From positions 1 through 16,866 of the forward strand of contig CALEJO010000070.1 in the NCBI GenBank assembly GCA_937898155.1: 16,866 bases of DNA, read 5' to 3'. Shown here in pieces: positions 1-6,636 of this stretch. Each line of letters starts with the position of its first letter. Positions within the stretch are counted from its first letter, which is position 1. The position numbers and the translations under genes are program-made. The notes under the pieces are model-generated. The model was not told the origin of the DNA. It ran no database searches and saw nothing but the letters and a program-made list of their open reading frames with translations. The DNA is from an uncultured Clostridia bacterium (lineage in GTDB: Bacteria > Bacillota > Clostridia > Oscillospirales > CAG-272).

Positions 1-1087
1 GGGAACAGAGCGCTTGCGGGATGCCGCCCCGGTCCATGCGATTGATGAGAAACAGAATGCGCTTCTTTTGCGGATCGGGAGCGCCGAACCGACGGCGCAG
101 AGTGCGCGAAATTTCCGATTTGTATGTATTCTCATGATAATAGGACGCGAAAACGGATTCGTATTCCGTGCGCTGACTTTTTTCGCGCGGCGTGTCGAGG
201 TCGCGGAGGATTTGTTCTACCGCCCGCTTGCGGGACGCGTCATTTCTCGGAAGCGGGAGCGTGATGCCGAGCGAGCCCGCGTGCGCGGCAAAATCGGCGA
301 AGACGGGGCTATAAATCGGTGTCACGCCGCAGGAAAGATAGGTCGAAAGTTTCGTCGGTGTGGCGACGCGGTTGATGATATGCTCTTCGCGCAAAAGAAA
401 GCCGTATCGCACGTGCGAAAGCACCTCGTGGAGCGCGTCGTCATAAAGGCATTTGACCTCGAAACGTTCGACGCCCGCTTCGCGGAGAAGTGCAGACGCC
501 TGCTCGGTTTTTTCGGTGAAAACGGAGAAAAACGCGTCCGGGCGCGCGTTTTCGATTTGTCGGAACAGCGCGGCAGTTTGCGGAAAACATTGCCATTCGG
601 CGAGCGAGCCGACGTAGGCGAACGTTGCGCCGCGGTCCTCCTCCGCAAACGCCTGTGGGCAGAGGGACGATTCGCGATAGCACGGCATGACGAACGAGCG
701 CCCCGAAAACGAGAGGTGATGCTTCTTTTCGAGATGTTCACGCATCGCATCGGAGCAGAGGAAGACGAACTCGGCGCGGCGAAGCACGGCGCGCTCCATT
801 GCGGAGAGAAAAAGATAGCGCAGGCGTGAATGATTCCGCTCGAACGACTCCTCGGGCCACGCACCCTGAATCCAAATGGCGTGGCGCTTTTTTCCATGAA
901 GCAGATGCCGGAATGCGCGTTCGACGCGATCGGTGAAGATCAGCGTTTGCTTTGTCGGCGTGCCGCGATCGCACGGCGAAAAGCCCGCGTTCTCAAACGA
1001 GGCGCGAAGAACGGACAAATATTGTTCGGTGGCACCGCTTTGATCGGTGACGTCCCAGCGGACCGGAATGGGATTGGCAGTTGGCAT
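1..1087 (-). CDS. Glycosyltransferase, GT4-like, probably two-domain (3' end beyond window)
   Basis: The reading frame is open for 362 codons from an ATG at 1087 to the left edge with no stop, so the protein is truncated by the window. AAGGA lies 6 nt before the ATG. No signal peptide or membrane segment is visible, so it should be cytoplasmic. Residues 70-140 (AIWIQGAWPEES, then FLCSDAM, then FVMPCYRES) look like the acceptor-side half of a GT-B fold. Residues 156-260 (FAYVGSLAEWQCF, then YGFLLREEHIINRVATPTKL and YLSCGVTPIY) look like the nucleotide-sugar-binding half of family 4 enzymes. Residues 343-360 (ILFLINRMDRGGIPQAL) resemble the start of another GT4 domain, so I infer a tandem two-domain transferase for cell-surface polysaccharide or glycoprotein. 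Donor and acceptor cannot be told. It has its own promoter at 1175-1204, so it is probably not part of the thiamine unit upstream. Confidence 0.75.
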   Translation of the reverse strand, partial: MPTANPIPVRWDVTDQSGATEQYLSVLRASFENAGFSPCDRGTPTKQTLIFTDRVERAFRHLLHGKKRHAIWIQGAWPEESFERNHSRLRYLFLSAMERAVLRRAEFVFLCSDAMREHLEKKHHLSFSGRSFVMPCYRESSLCPQAFAEEDRGATFAYVGSLAEWQCFPQTAALFRQIENARPDAFFSVFTEKTEQASALLREAGVERFEVKCLYDDALHEVLSHVRYGFLLREEHIINRVATPTKLSTYLSCGVTPIYSPVFADFAAHAGSLGITLPLPRNDASRKRAVEQILRDLDTPREKSQRTEYESVFASYYHENTYKSEISRTLRRRFGAPDPQKKRILFLINRMDRGGIPQALCS

Positions 1088-1174
1088 AAAATATCCTTTT
1101 CGGCACGAAAACGCCTCGAAACCGGGGAGGAGACTGCGCTTTCCCTTCGTTTCTATGCCGGTATTTCTTTCACA

Positions 1175-1204
1175 ATCATATCATAAACGACAGAAATTTG
1201 TCAA
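1175..1204 (-). promoter_or_regulatory. Sigma-A type promoter for the glycosyltransferase
   Basis: Read on the minus strand, TTGACA (1204-1199) is followed after 18 bp by TATGAT (1180-1175). Transcription would start near 1168, giving a leader of about 80 nt before the ATG at 1087. The -35 is an exact consensus and the -10 has one mismatch. It lies between the thiamine pyrophosphokinase stop and the glycosyltransferase start, which supports separate transcription. Confidence 0.7.
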
Positions 1205-1213
1205 ATAAATAAC

Positions 1214-1245
1214 AAAAAAACGACGGAAGTTGCGAGAAAACGTCA
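1214..1245 (-). terminator. Possible weak terminator after thiamine pyrophosphokinase
   Basis: On the minus strand TGACG (1245-1241, containing the TGA stop codon) can pair with CGTCG (1225-1221) across a 15-nt loop and is followed by seven T residues (1220-1214). The stem is short and includes a G-T pair, so termination would be weak. The separate promoter just downstream is the main reason to expect transcription to end here. Confidence 0.35.
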
Positions 1246-1869
1246 GAAATCGGAGGAAAAAATGACGAGCAGTTTTCCGCTTCGGAACGAAAGCGTCGCT
1301 TTTTCCCCCGTGATCTCGTTGCTGACGCCGAGCGGGAACGAGGGCGACAGCGCGGCATCCGAAAGCGGGTATTTCACGCCCGTGAGTGTGATGCCCTTGA
1401 CGTCCCCGCCAAATGCGAAGAGCGAGAGATATTTCTCGCGGCGCTTGGGCAGGGAATGGCATCCCGGCATCAGCAGACGCGCCTCGCTCACGCCGTCGGT
1501 CAGACGGACGGCGATGCCGCGCTCCGCGGCGTAGGCGAGCGTTTGCAGATTGGCGACGGTGTGGTCGAGCCGACCGCCGATGCCGCCGAGAATGACGATC
1601 TCGTCGGCACCGCGCGCCACCGCCTCTTTGAGACAGAGCATCGTATCGGTGTCGTCTTTTTCCGACGGCACGCGAATGACGGTCGATGCGGGCGGGAACG
1701 CGGTCTCCTCGCCGTGATCGAAATCGCCGAGGATGAGATCGGGCACGATGCCGAGGGCGGTCGCCGTCCGATAGGCGACGTCGGCGCACAAGACGAGATC
1801 GCCGCGGCGCGGCAGTTCGTCTTTCGGCAAAGCGTGCTCCGAAAACGGGGTGAAAATGACGGCTCTCAT
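1243..1869 (-). CDS. thiN: Thiamine pyrophosphokinase
   Basis: A cytoplasmic enzyme of 208 residues that transfers pyrophosphate from ATP to thiamine, giving TPP, the usable cofactor. The family signatures are visible in order: DLILGDFD (44-51), KDDTDT (71-76) with the acidic residues that bind magnesium-ATP, GGIGGRLDHTVANL (95-108), and SNE (183-185) near the C-terminus, which belongs to the thiamine-binding domain. Length is normal for the family. The ATG overlaps the thiT stop as ATGA, and the ribosome binding site AAGGAGG lies inside the last codons of thiT, so the two are translationally coupled. It is the second gene behind the TPP riboswitch, so uptake and activation of thiamine are controlled together. 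The name thiN follows Bacillus usage. Confidence 0.93.
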   Translation of the reverse strand: MRAVIFTPFSEHALPKDELPRRGDLVLCADVAYRTATALGIVPDLILGDFDHGEETAFPPASTVIRVPSEKDDTDTMLCLKEAVARGADEIVILGGIGGRLDHTVANLQTLAYAAERGIAVRLTDGVSEARLLMPGCHSLPKRREKYLSLFAFGGDVKGITLTGVKYPLSDAALSPSFPLGVSNEITGEKATLSFRSGKLLVIFSSDF

Positions 1870-2453
1870 GCGTTATCCTCCTTCACGGGCTTGCGGAGCG
1901 TTTTCGGATCGAGGAACGCGCACAAAAGCAGGATCGCCGCGACGGAAATGATCGTATTTGGCAGCATATAGCCGCCGTTATAGAGAAGCGAATACCAAAA
2001 CCGCGGCAGAGCGGTATCCTCGGGAACGGGCCAGATCAGCATTCCCGAAACGAAACTGCAAACGAAGCGGAGCAGGCAGACCGCGAACGCGCCGAAGCCG
2101 TAGCCGACAAGACGACGGCGGAACGGCTTGGCAAAGAGGTCGCCGAGCCCCAGCACGGTGAACGCGATGACGTAATCGAGCAGCACAACGCCCAAAAACG
2201 CGAGAAACGTCCGCGCGGGCGGCGCCCAGAAGCCGAGCAACATCTGAATACCCGAAAAGACGAGTCCGCCGCAAAGCCCCCACTTCCAGCCGCGCCGATA
2301 CGAGAAAAAGAGGAGCGGCACGGCACAGGCGGAGACGGAGCCGCCGTTCGGCCACGAGAGAAAGTGGAGCGCCAGATCGAGAATGACGGCGAGCGCGACC
2401 ATCAGCGCGCACTCGCACATCGAAAGAAGCGTGGTTTTTTGCATGGATTTCAT
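1866..2453 (-). CDS. thiT: ECF transporter S-component for thiamine (ThiT/YuaJ family)
   Basis: A hydrophobic protein of 195 residues with about six membrane segments, the substrate-binding subunit of an energy-coupling-factor importer; the shared ATPase and T subunits would be encoded elsewhere. Family marks are WPNGGS (34-39), LLDY (91-94), R129 followed by SG (136-137), and YNGGYMLP (158-165). Start chosen at ATG 2453: AGGAGG is 5 nt upstream and immediately follows the riboswitch terminator. Assignment is reinforced by the TPP riboswitch upstream and thiamine pyrophosphokinase downstream. One oddity: in the segment normally written R-x-x-x-H-F-x-SG, the position of the histidine (H125 in the Lactococcus protein, which contacts thiamine, from memory) is serine 133 here. 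Binding may be altered, or the ligand may be a thiamine precursor. Confidence 0.9.
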   Translation of the reverse strand: MKSMQKTTLLSMCECALMVALAVILDLALHFLSWPNGGSVSACAVPLLFFSYRRGWKWGLCGGLVFSGIQMLLGFWAPPARTFLAFLGVVLLDYVIAFTVLGLGDLFAKPFRRRLVGYGFGAFAVCLLRFVCSFVSGMLIWPVPEDTALPRFWYSLLYNGGYMLPNTIISVAAILLLCAFLDPKTLRKPVKEDNA

Positions 2454-2466
2454 GGGTTCCTCCTAG

Positions 2467-2499
2467 AAAAAGAAAATTGCCGCGGATACGCGGCAATTT
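2467..2499 (-). terminator. Riboswitch-controlled intrinsic terminator in the thiT leader
   Basis: A perfect 11-bp stem (2499-2489 with 2484-2474) with a 4-nt loop is followed on the minus strand by TCTTTTTC. The thiT ribosome binding site AGGAGG begins just after the T-tract. Its place between the TPP aptamer and thiT implies that TPP binding favours this hairpin and stops transcription. A competing pairing exists between 2567-2572 (GGATAG in the RNA sense) and 2501-2506 (CTATCC), which could serve as part of an antiterminator; that is inference. Confidence 0.85.
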
Positions 2500-2509
2500 C
2501 GGATAGGTT

Positions 2510-2613
2510 CAAACAAATCTTCCTGCGCCGGTATTATCCATATCAGGTGATAAGGGTTTTCGGATTCTATCCTCCTCTCAGCCGAATCACATTCAGCACC
2601 CCCGATTATTTTG
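2510..2613 (-). ncRNA. TPP riboswitch (THI element)
   Basis: The minus strand carries the conserved blocks of the TPP aptamer in correct order: CGGGGGTGC, then GGCTGAGA, then ACCCTTATCACCTGAT, then GGATAATACC and GCGCAGGAA. Ten bases at 2613-2604 pair with 2519-2510 in eight positions and form the closing helix P1. It binds thiamine pyrophosphate and represses. The terminator directly downstream makes it a transcriptional switch for thiT and thiamine pyrophosphokinase. A possible -10 (TAGAAT, about 2631-2636 on the minus strand) lies just upstream, without a convincing -35. Confidence 0.95.
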
Positions 2614-2648
2614 TTGTCTTTTCGGCATTCTATGCGGTGTTCCGCCCG

Positions 2649-2861
2649 TCAGGAGCGGGGCTCGCGGTCAAAGAGCGTGCACCCCATCTCTTTGAAATGC
2701 CGGATCTTGTCCTCGATCGCTTGTTCGGTGATACCGAAAAAGGCGGCGAGGCATGCTTTGCAGAGGCAGTCCGCTTCCGGCGCTTCGCGGTCGAGCATCC
2801 GACGGTGGATGGCGATCGCATCGCGGTCGAGCGGCGCTCCGCATTGTTTGCAGACGCTCAT
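2649..2861 (-). CDS. Small CxxC/CxxC protein, possible zinc ribbon, unknown function
   Basis: A protein of 70 residues with CKQC at 4-7 and CKAC at 33-36, the spacing of a small treble-clef or zinc-ribbon fold, followed by a predicted helical stretch (ITEQAIEDKIRHFKEMG) and the C-terminal GCTLF. I recall short proteins of this type in gut Clostridia and Bacteroidetes but know no function. The ATG overlaps the alpha-galactosidase stop as ATGA and there is no clear Shine-Dalgarno sequence, so translation probably depends on ribosomes finishing the upstream gene. There is no signal peptide or membrane segment. The intact cysteine pairs and coupled start argue that it is a real gene; role in galactoside metabolism or regulation is unproven. 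Confidence 0.7.
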   Translation of the reverse strand: MSVCKQCGAPLDRDAIAIHRRMLDREAPEADCLCKACLAAFFGITEQAIEDKIRHFKEMGCTLFDREPRS

Positions 2862-3991
2862 TTCGTCGGCACGAGCTTTGCGAGGAACACGGCACAGTCG
2901 TTCGCGCCCATATCGCGGCGGATATAGTCATCGAAAACGCCGACCTTTTCGCCGGTGAAGCAATCGGTCAGCTCAAAGCCCCAGCCGCAGTTCGGCGTGA
3001 GTCCGAGCTCGGTGAGCGAGAGATACAGGTCGCTCGGGTTTTCCCACGGCTTGAAGAAGCCGATCGCAAACTCGTGATTCGAGAGATAGCGGAAGCAGAG
3101 GTGCGCGTCGGGCGAGCCGTGGATCTCGTGACAGAAGATCGGTGCGCGTCCCTCCTCGTCTTGATTGATGCGGAGCAGATTTTTGTTTGTCAAAAGGGCG
3201 ATCGTCTCATCGTCCACGTTGCGCACATCGCATCCGATCATCAGCGGCGACATAAACATGCACCAGAGCGCGAAATGATATTTATATTCCGCGGGCGTGC
3301 AACCGGTGTCCATGCCGACGTTGCCCTTGCCCTTCATGCCGCATACGAGCATATCAATATCATTGAAGCATCCGGGCGCGGAATAGCCGAGGTTTTCTTT
3401 CTGGCTGTTCGAGAGATTTTTGACGGACTCGAAGCGGTCGAAAATGTCGCCCGTCGAGCGATACATATGTCCGCCCGTCTGCCGTGCCCATTTCCACACT
3501 TCTTCCTTGCCCCAGTTGCACATCGAGAAGAGGATATCGCGCTTGCAGGAGCGGAGCGCCAGCGACATGGTATTATAGGAGACGCGGCCGGACCACGCCG
3601 GATGATAGCAGTTATCGTATTTAAGGAAATCGACGCCGACGGACTCAAAGAACTTCGCGTCCTGGAATTCGTGGTTCATGCTGCCCGGATAATCGGCGCA
3701 GGTGCGCGGGCCGCAGCAGGAATACATGCCGAATTTCAGTCCCTTGCTGTGGACGTAATCCGCGACGGGCGCAATACCGTGCGGGAATTTTTCATGGTCG
3801 GCGACGAGATTGCCGTTTTTGTCGCGTTCTTTTTCCGACCAACAGTCGTCGATGACGAGATATTCGTATCCGGCGTCCCGCAAGCCGCGTGCGACCATCG
3901 CGTCGGCGGTTTCTTTGATCAGGTCTTCATGAATGTGGGTGCCGAAGGTGTTCCACGAGTTCCATCCCATCGGAGGCGTTTGAGCAAGCAT
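2858..3991 (-). CDS. Alpha-galactosidase, glycoside hydrolase family 27
   Basis: An enzyme of 377 residues that removes terminal alpha-galactose from raffinose-type oligosaccharides, melibiose or galactomannan fragments with retention of configuration. It opens with the family hallmark PPMGWNSWNTFG (6-17). Next come YLVIDDCW (44-51) and the nucleophile in FLKYDNC (D126). The likely acid/base is D182 in RSTGDI, and PGCFNDIDML (206-215) follows. After about residue 285 a C-terminal beta domain is expected. It has no signal peptide, so it should act in the cytoplasm on imported sugars. AAAGGAG lies 7 nt before the ATG, and a good promoter lies at 4019-4047. It overlaps the small CxxC gene by 4 bp. 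Family 27 members can also act on beta-L-arabinopyranosides or alpha-N-acetylgalactosaminides, so the exact substrate is open. No transporter or regulator for it lies nearby. Confidence 0.92.
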   Translation of the reverse strand: MLAQTPPMGWNSWNTFGTHIHEDLIKETADAMVARGLRDAGYEYLVIDDCWSEKERDKNGNLVADHEKFPHGIAPVADYVHSKGLKFGMYSCCGPRTCADYPGSMNHEFQDAKFFESVGVDFLKYDNCYHPAWSGRVSYNTMSLALRSCKRDILFSMCNWGKEEVWKWARQTGGHMYRSTGDIFDRFESVKNLSNSQKENLGYSAPGCFNDIDMLVCGMKGKGNVGMDTGCTPAEYKYHFALWCMFMSPLMIGCDVRNVDDETIALLTNKNLLRINQDEEGRAPIFCHEIHGSPDAHLCFRYLSNHEFAIGFFKPWENPSDLYLSLTELGLTPNCGWGFELTDCFTGEKVGVFDDYIRRDMGANDCAVFLAKLVPTK

Positions 3992-4018
3992 AAAAAATCT
4001 CCTTTGATTTTTTTCTTT

Positions 4019-4047
4019 ATTTTATCACAGCGAAACGGAAATGTCCA
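4019..4047 (-). promoter_or_regulatory. Sigma-A type promoter for the alpha-galactosidase
   Basis: On the minus strand TGGACA (4047-4042) and TAAAAT (4024-4019) are separated by exactly 17 bp, each with one mismatch to consensus; TGTGA precedes the -10. Initiation near 4012 gives a leader of about 20 nt including AAAGGAG. I saw no convincing catabolite-repression site. Confidence 0.65.
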
Positions 4048-4085
4048 TAAAAAACGAAAAAAAGACAGGTTTTTTTACGGAAAAC

Positions 4086-4114
4086 TTGATTTATTTCCGA
4101 TTCTTCTGTATACT
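4086..4114 (+). promoter_or_regulatory. Sigma-A type promoter for dCMP deaminase
   Basis: TTGATT (4086-4091) and TATACT (4109-4114) are separated by 17 bp. Transcription would start near 4121, giving a leader of about 20 nt containing AGGAG 7 nt before the ATG at 4142. The promoter diverges from that of the alpha-galactosidase, with the two -35 boxes 38 bp apart. Confidence 0.65.
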
Positions 4115-4141
4115 GATAAAAAACGACGCAGGAGAAACCCT

Positions 4142-4630
4142 ATGGAAAGACCGGATAAGATTCATTATTATCTCGATATCGCCCAGACCGTGGCAAAGCG
4201 CAGCACGTGTTTGCGCAAGCATTTCGGAGCAATCCTCGTCAAAAACGATATTATAATATCGACCGGCTACAACGGCGCGCCGCGCGGACGCAAAAACTGC
4301 GACGACCTCGGGCGCTGTCTGCGCGACGAGCTGAACATCCCGCGCGGAGAGCGGTATGAGCTTTGCCGCTCCGTGCACGCCGAGGCAAACGCGATCATCG
4401 CGGCGGACCGCGACAAAATGCTTGGCGCCACGCTGTATATGGCGTGCGTCGATCCGAAAACGGGGGCGCTCGTGCCGAACACCTGCTCCTGCATGATGTG
4501 CAAGCGCATGGTGATCAACGCGGGGATCGCAAACGTCATTGTGCGCGAGTCGGAGACCGAATACCGCGTCTACGACGTTTCGGACTGGATCGAAAACGAC
4601 GACAGTCTCAGCGGAAAATTCGGGTATTGA
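4142..4630 (+). CDS. comEB: Deoxycytidylate (dCMP) deaminase, ComEB family
   Basis: A cytoplasmic zinc enzyme of 162 residues that deaminates dCMP to dUMP, feeding thymidylate synthesis. Zinc site: HAE at 79-81 (ligand H79, proton shuttle E81) and C117-x-x-C120 in TCSCMMCKRM. STGYNGAPRGRKNC (40-53) is the substrate-facing loop of this family. Start chosen at ATG 4142 because AGGAG lies 7 nt upstream and a promoter ends at 4114; the frame is open far upstream but that part is antisense to the alpha-galactosidase. A single-gene transcript ending in the hairpin at 4639-4665. The name comEB reflects the Bacillus homologue; nothing here suggests a role in competence. Confidence 0.92.
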   Translation: MERPDKIHYYLDIAQTVAKRSTCLRKHFGAILVKNDIIISTGYNGAPRGRKNCDDLGRCLRDELNIPRGERYELCRSVHAEANAIIAADRDKMLGATLYMACVDPKTGALVPNTCSCMMCKRMVINAGIANVIVRESETEYRVYDVSDWIENDDSLSGKFGY

Positions 4631-4636
4631 CCAAAC

Positions 4637-4668
4637 AAAAAAGCTGCCGCGACGCGACAGCTTTTCGG
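4637..4668. terminator. Bidirectional terminator between dCMP deaminase and spoVG
   Basis: AAAAGCTG (4639-4646) pairs with CAGCTTTT (4658-4665) around an 11-nt GC-rich centre. A-rich on the left and T-rich on the right, it can serve both the rightward deaminase gene and the leftward spoVG gene, whose stops lie 9 and 7 nt from the arms. Confidence 0.75.
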
Positions 4669-4671
4669 TTT

Positions 4672-4983
4672 TCAGGATTCTTCGGAACCCGCGGTCGGGA
4701 ACGCCAGCTCGGGATGCTCCTCGATTTCTTTGAGCTTCTCGAAATACGCGTTGATGACGGTCGTTTCGAGCAGATTGCGCATCGCGGCATTGATCGGATG
4801 CACGATATCCCGATAGGTGCCGTCCGGATTTTTGCGGCTGGGCATGACGACGAAATACTTATCACGCGCGTTGATGACCTTGACGTCGTGAAGTGCGAGC
4901 TCGTTGTCAAACGTGACGGAGATGATGGCTTTCATCGGGCCCTCATCGAAAACTTTTCTGACTCTGACATCTGTGATTTGCAT
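4672..4983 (-). CDS. spoVG: SpoVG family regulator
   Basis: A protein of 103 residues, the full family length. It opens MQITDVRVRKV and has MPSRK (47-51) and the conserved HPIN (62-65), with a charged C-terminal tail. SpoVG is a small nucleic-acid-binding protein first known from septation and spore cortex formation in Bacillus and acting as a wider regulator in Firmicutes, including non-spore-formers. Start chosen at ATG 4983, with AGGAGG 6 nt upstream; the frame is open for 12 more codons but lacks a ribosome binding site there. It is transcribed alone and head-to-head with murC. In many Firmicutes spoVG sits with purR, glmU and prs; those genes are not in this window. Presence of spoVG does not by itself prove sporulation. 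Confidence 0.95.
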   Translation of the reverse strand: MQITDVRVRKVFDEGPMKAIISVTFDNELALHDVKVINARDKYFVVMPSRKNPDGTYRDIVHPINAAMRNLLETTVINAYFEKLKEIEEHPELAFPTAGSEES

Positions 4984-5152
4984 AGTTGCCCTCCTAACCG
5001 TGCGTGTTTTCTTGACCAATTTCTATTTTTTTACTGTTGCCGTTAGTGTAGCGCGAAATTGTGAATAAATTTTGAACAGATAGTGAGAAGATTTTGAATT
5101 TTTCCGCGAAAAATAACATCTTTTGGCGGAAGTGAACGGGAGTGTGTCATTG
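4984..5152. other. Divergent intergenic region between spoVG and murC
   Basis: A stretch of 169 bp, AT-rich in its middle (about 5018-5122), that should hold both promoters. I could not find a matching pair of -35 and -10 boxes in either direction: TTGACC (5012-5017) and the minus-strand TACACT near 5045-5050 have no good partner at 16-18 bp. A non-sigma-A promoter for spoVG, as in Bacillus where SigH is used, is possible but no clear SigH box was seen. Confidence 0.4.
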
Positions 5153-6544
5153 ATGGGACAAACGGAAGCGGTGGATCGGATTTTGCGGCAGGCGCGGAGA
5201 CTTTTCTTCGTCGGGATCGGCGGGATCAGTATGTCGAGTCTCGCGTGGATCTGTCGCGCGAACGGATACGAGGTCGCCGGCTCGGACCGCGCGATTTCGG
5301 CGATGACGGAGAAGCTCGAAGCGGACGGCATTCCCGTCGCGCACGCGCATCGGGCAGAGAATATCGACGGCTTTGACGCGGTCGTCTGGACGGGCGCGGT
5401 CAACCTCGAAAACCCGGAGCTTGCCGCGGCGACGGCGCGCGGCATCCCGCTGATCTATCGTGCCGACCTGCTCGGCTGGATGATGGGCGCGTATCGTCAC
5501 CGCATCGGCGTCGCCGGGATGCACGGCAAATCGACGACAACGGCGATGCTCGGGCATCTGTTCGCGGCGGCGGGCAGGGAGCCGACGGTGCTTTGCGGCG
5601 CCGAAACGGATGAAATGGACGGCGCTTACACGCTCGGCGAAAAGGAAGATTTCATTTTCGAGGCGTGCGAATACAAGGATTCGTTTTTGTGCTTTGATCC
5701 GAGCATCGCGGTGATCCTCGGGATCGACCTCGATCACGCGGACTATTTTACGGGAGGACTCCCGCAGATCCGCGAATCGTTTTCGCGCTATGCGGCGATC
5801 CCGTTCGAGGGGCGCGCGGCGCTTCCGCTCGTCGTGGCGAACGCCGACGACGAACAGGTGCGGCTCGCGACGGAACAGGTGCCGTCCCTCGTCACGTTCG
5901 GCATCGAGCGGGACGCGGACTATCGCGCGGCGAACATCGAGACCTCGCACGGCACGGCGCAATTTGACCTGATGCGCGGTGAGGATTTTCTCGGGCGCGT
6001 TTCGCTCGCCGTGCCCGGATATCATCATATTTATAATGCGCTCGCGACCGCGGCGGTCGGCGACCGGCTCGGCATCGACGCGGAAACGATCTGCGCGGCG
6101 CTCGGCTCGTTTACCGGCGTGCGCCGCCGCTTCGAATACAAAGGCGAAGTGAACGGCGCGGCGGTCTATATCGACTACGCGCATCATCCGAAAGAGATCG
6201 CGGCGACGATCGTCGCCGCCCGCGCGATGACGGACCGGCGGCTCCTCTGCTACTTCGAACCGCACACCTATTCGCGCACGGTGGCGCTCTTTGACGAGTT
6301 CGTTTCGAGTTTTGCAAAGGCGGACCGCGTGACGTTTCTGCCGATCTACGCCGCCCGCGAGGAGAATATCTGGGGCGTTTCCTCCGAGCAGCTCGCACGC
6401 ACGACACCGCGCGGCGACTTCTGTGGCTCCTACGACGAGGCGGTTTCCCATATCCGCGCACAGGCGTCGGCGGGCGATCTTGTGCTGATTCTCGGCGCGG
6501 GGACCGTCGATTCCGTGGCAAAACGGCTGTTTTATGCAAAATAA
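5153..6544 (+). CDS. murC: UDP-N-acetylmuramate--L-alanine ligase
   Basis: Joins L-alanine to UDP-N-acetylmuramic acid using ATP, the first peptide step of peptidoglycan synthesis, in the cytoplasm. Counting from ATG 5153 there are 463 residues. They include the UDP-binding glycine loop LFFVGIGGISMSSLA (17-31), the ATP loop GMHGKSTTTAM (122-132), GIDLDHADYF (190-199) typical of Mur ligases, YHHIYNALA (290-298), RRRFEYKG (324-331) and DYAHHPKEI (341-349). The ATP loop has M and S where GTHGKTT is usual. The start is uncertain: GGGAG at 5138-5142 is 10 nt from ATG 5153 and 7 nt from TTG 5150, and the frame is open back to a TTG at 5123. It diverges from spoVG and is followed by a separate transporter operon. 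Confidence 0.93.
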   Translation: MGQTEAVDRILRQARRLFFVGIGGISMSSLAWICRANGYEVAGSDRAISAMTEKLEADGIPVAHAHRAENIDGFDAVVWTGAVNLENPELAAATARGIPLIYRADLLGWMMGAYRHRIGVAGMHGKSTTTAMLGHLFAAAGREPTVLCGAETDEMDGAYTLGEKEDFIFEACEYKDSFLCFDPSIAVILGIDLDHADYFTGGLPQIRESFSRYAAIPFEGRAALPLVVANADDEQVRLATEQVPSLVTFGIERDADYRAANIETSHGTAQFDLMRGEDFLGRVSLAVPGYHHIYNALATAAVGDRLGIDAETICAALGSFTGVRRRFEYKGEVNGAAVYIDYAHHPKEIAATIVAARAMTDRRLLCYFEPHTYSRTVALFDEFVSSFAKADRVTFLPIYAAREENIWGVSSEQLARTTPRGDFCGSYDEAVSHIRAQASAGDLVLILGAGTVDSVAKRLFYAK

Positions 6545-6566
6545 AATGAATATCGTGCATAAAAGC

Positions 6567-6597
6567 GAAAAAAATTCAAAAATCATGAATATTTTTT
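6567..6597 (+). terminator. Possible weak AT-rich terminator after murC
   Basis: A-rich sequence plus ATTC (6574-6577) can pair with GAAT (6587-6590) and the six T residues at 6592-6597, with one bulge. The stem is almost all A-T. A second inverted repeat, TTTATGCA (6531-6538) with TGCATAAA (6556-6563), spans the murC stop but has no T-tract. Together they are the only terminator-like structures before the next promoter. Confidence 0.3.
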
Positions 6598-6607
6598 CAA
6601 AAAACGC

Positions 6608-6636
6608 TTGACAAATCGAAACAGGGAGCGTATAAT
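6608..6636 (+). promoter_or_regulatory. Exact-consensus sigma-A promoter for the amino-acid ABC operon
   Basis: TTGACA (6608-6613) and TATAAT (6631-6636) match consensus in all twelve positions with the optimal 17-bp spacer. Initiation near 6643 leaves a leader of about 43 nt. A small hairpin, GACTC-AAC-GAGTC (6659-6671), sits just before GGAGGT (6675-6680). No operator could be recognised. Confidence 0.88.

Noticed and set aside
14..829. Rightward open frame of 271 codons at the left edge
   Set aside because: Antisense to the leftward glycosyltransferase, whose translation shows clear GT4-type motifs; the rightward product does not.
2753..4141. Long rightward extension ahead of the dCMP deaminase
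   Set aside because: It runs antisense to the alpha-galactosidase, while a ribosome binding site and promoter mark ATG 4142 as the start.
3992..4141. Possible catabolite-repression (cre) site in the divergent promoter region
   Set aside because: Stretches such as GAAACGGAAATG do not fit the cre pattern at enough positions.
5147..6586. Minus-strand open frame of 479 codons over murC
   Set aside because: Antisense shadow in biased-codon sequence, rich in arginine and without recognisable motifs.
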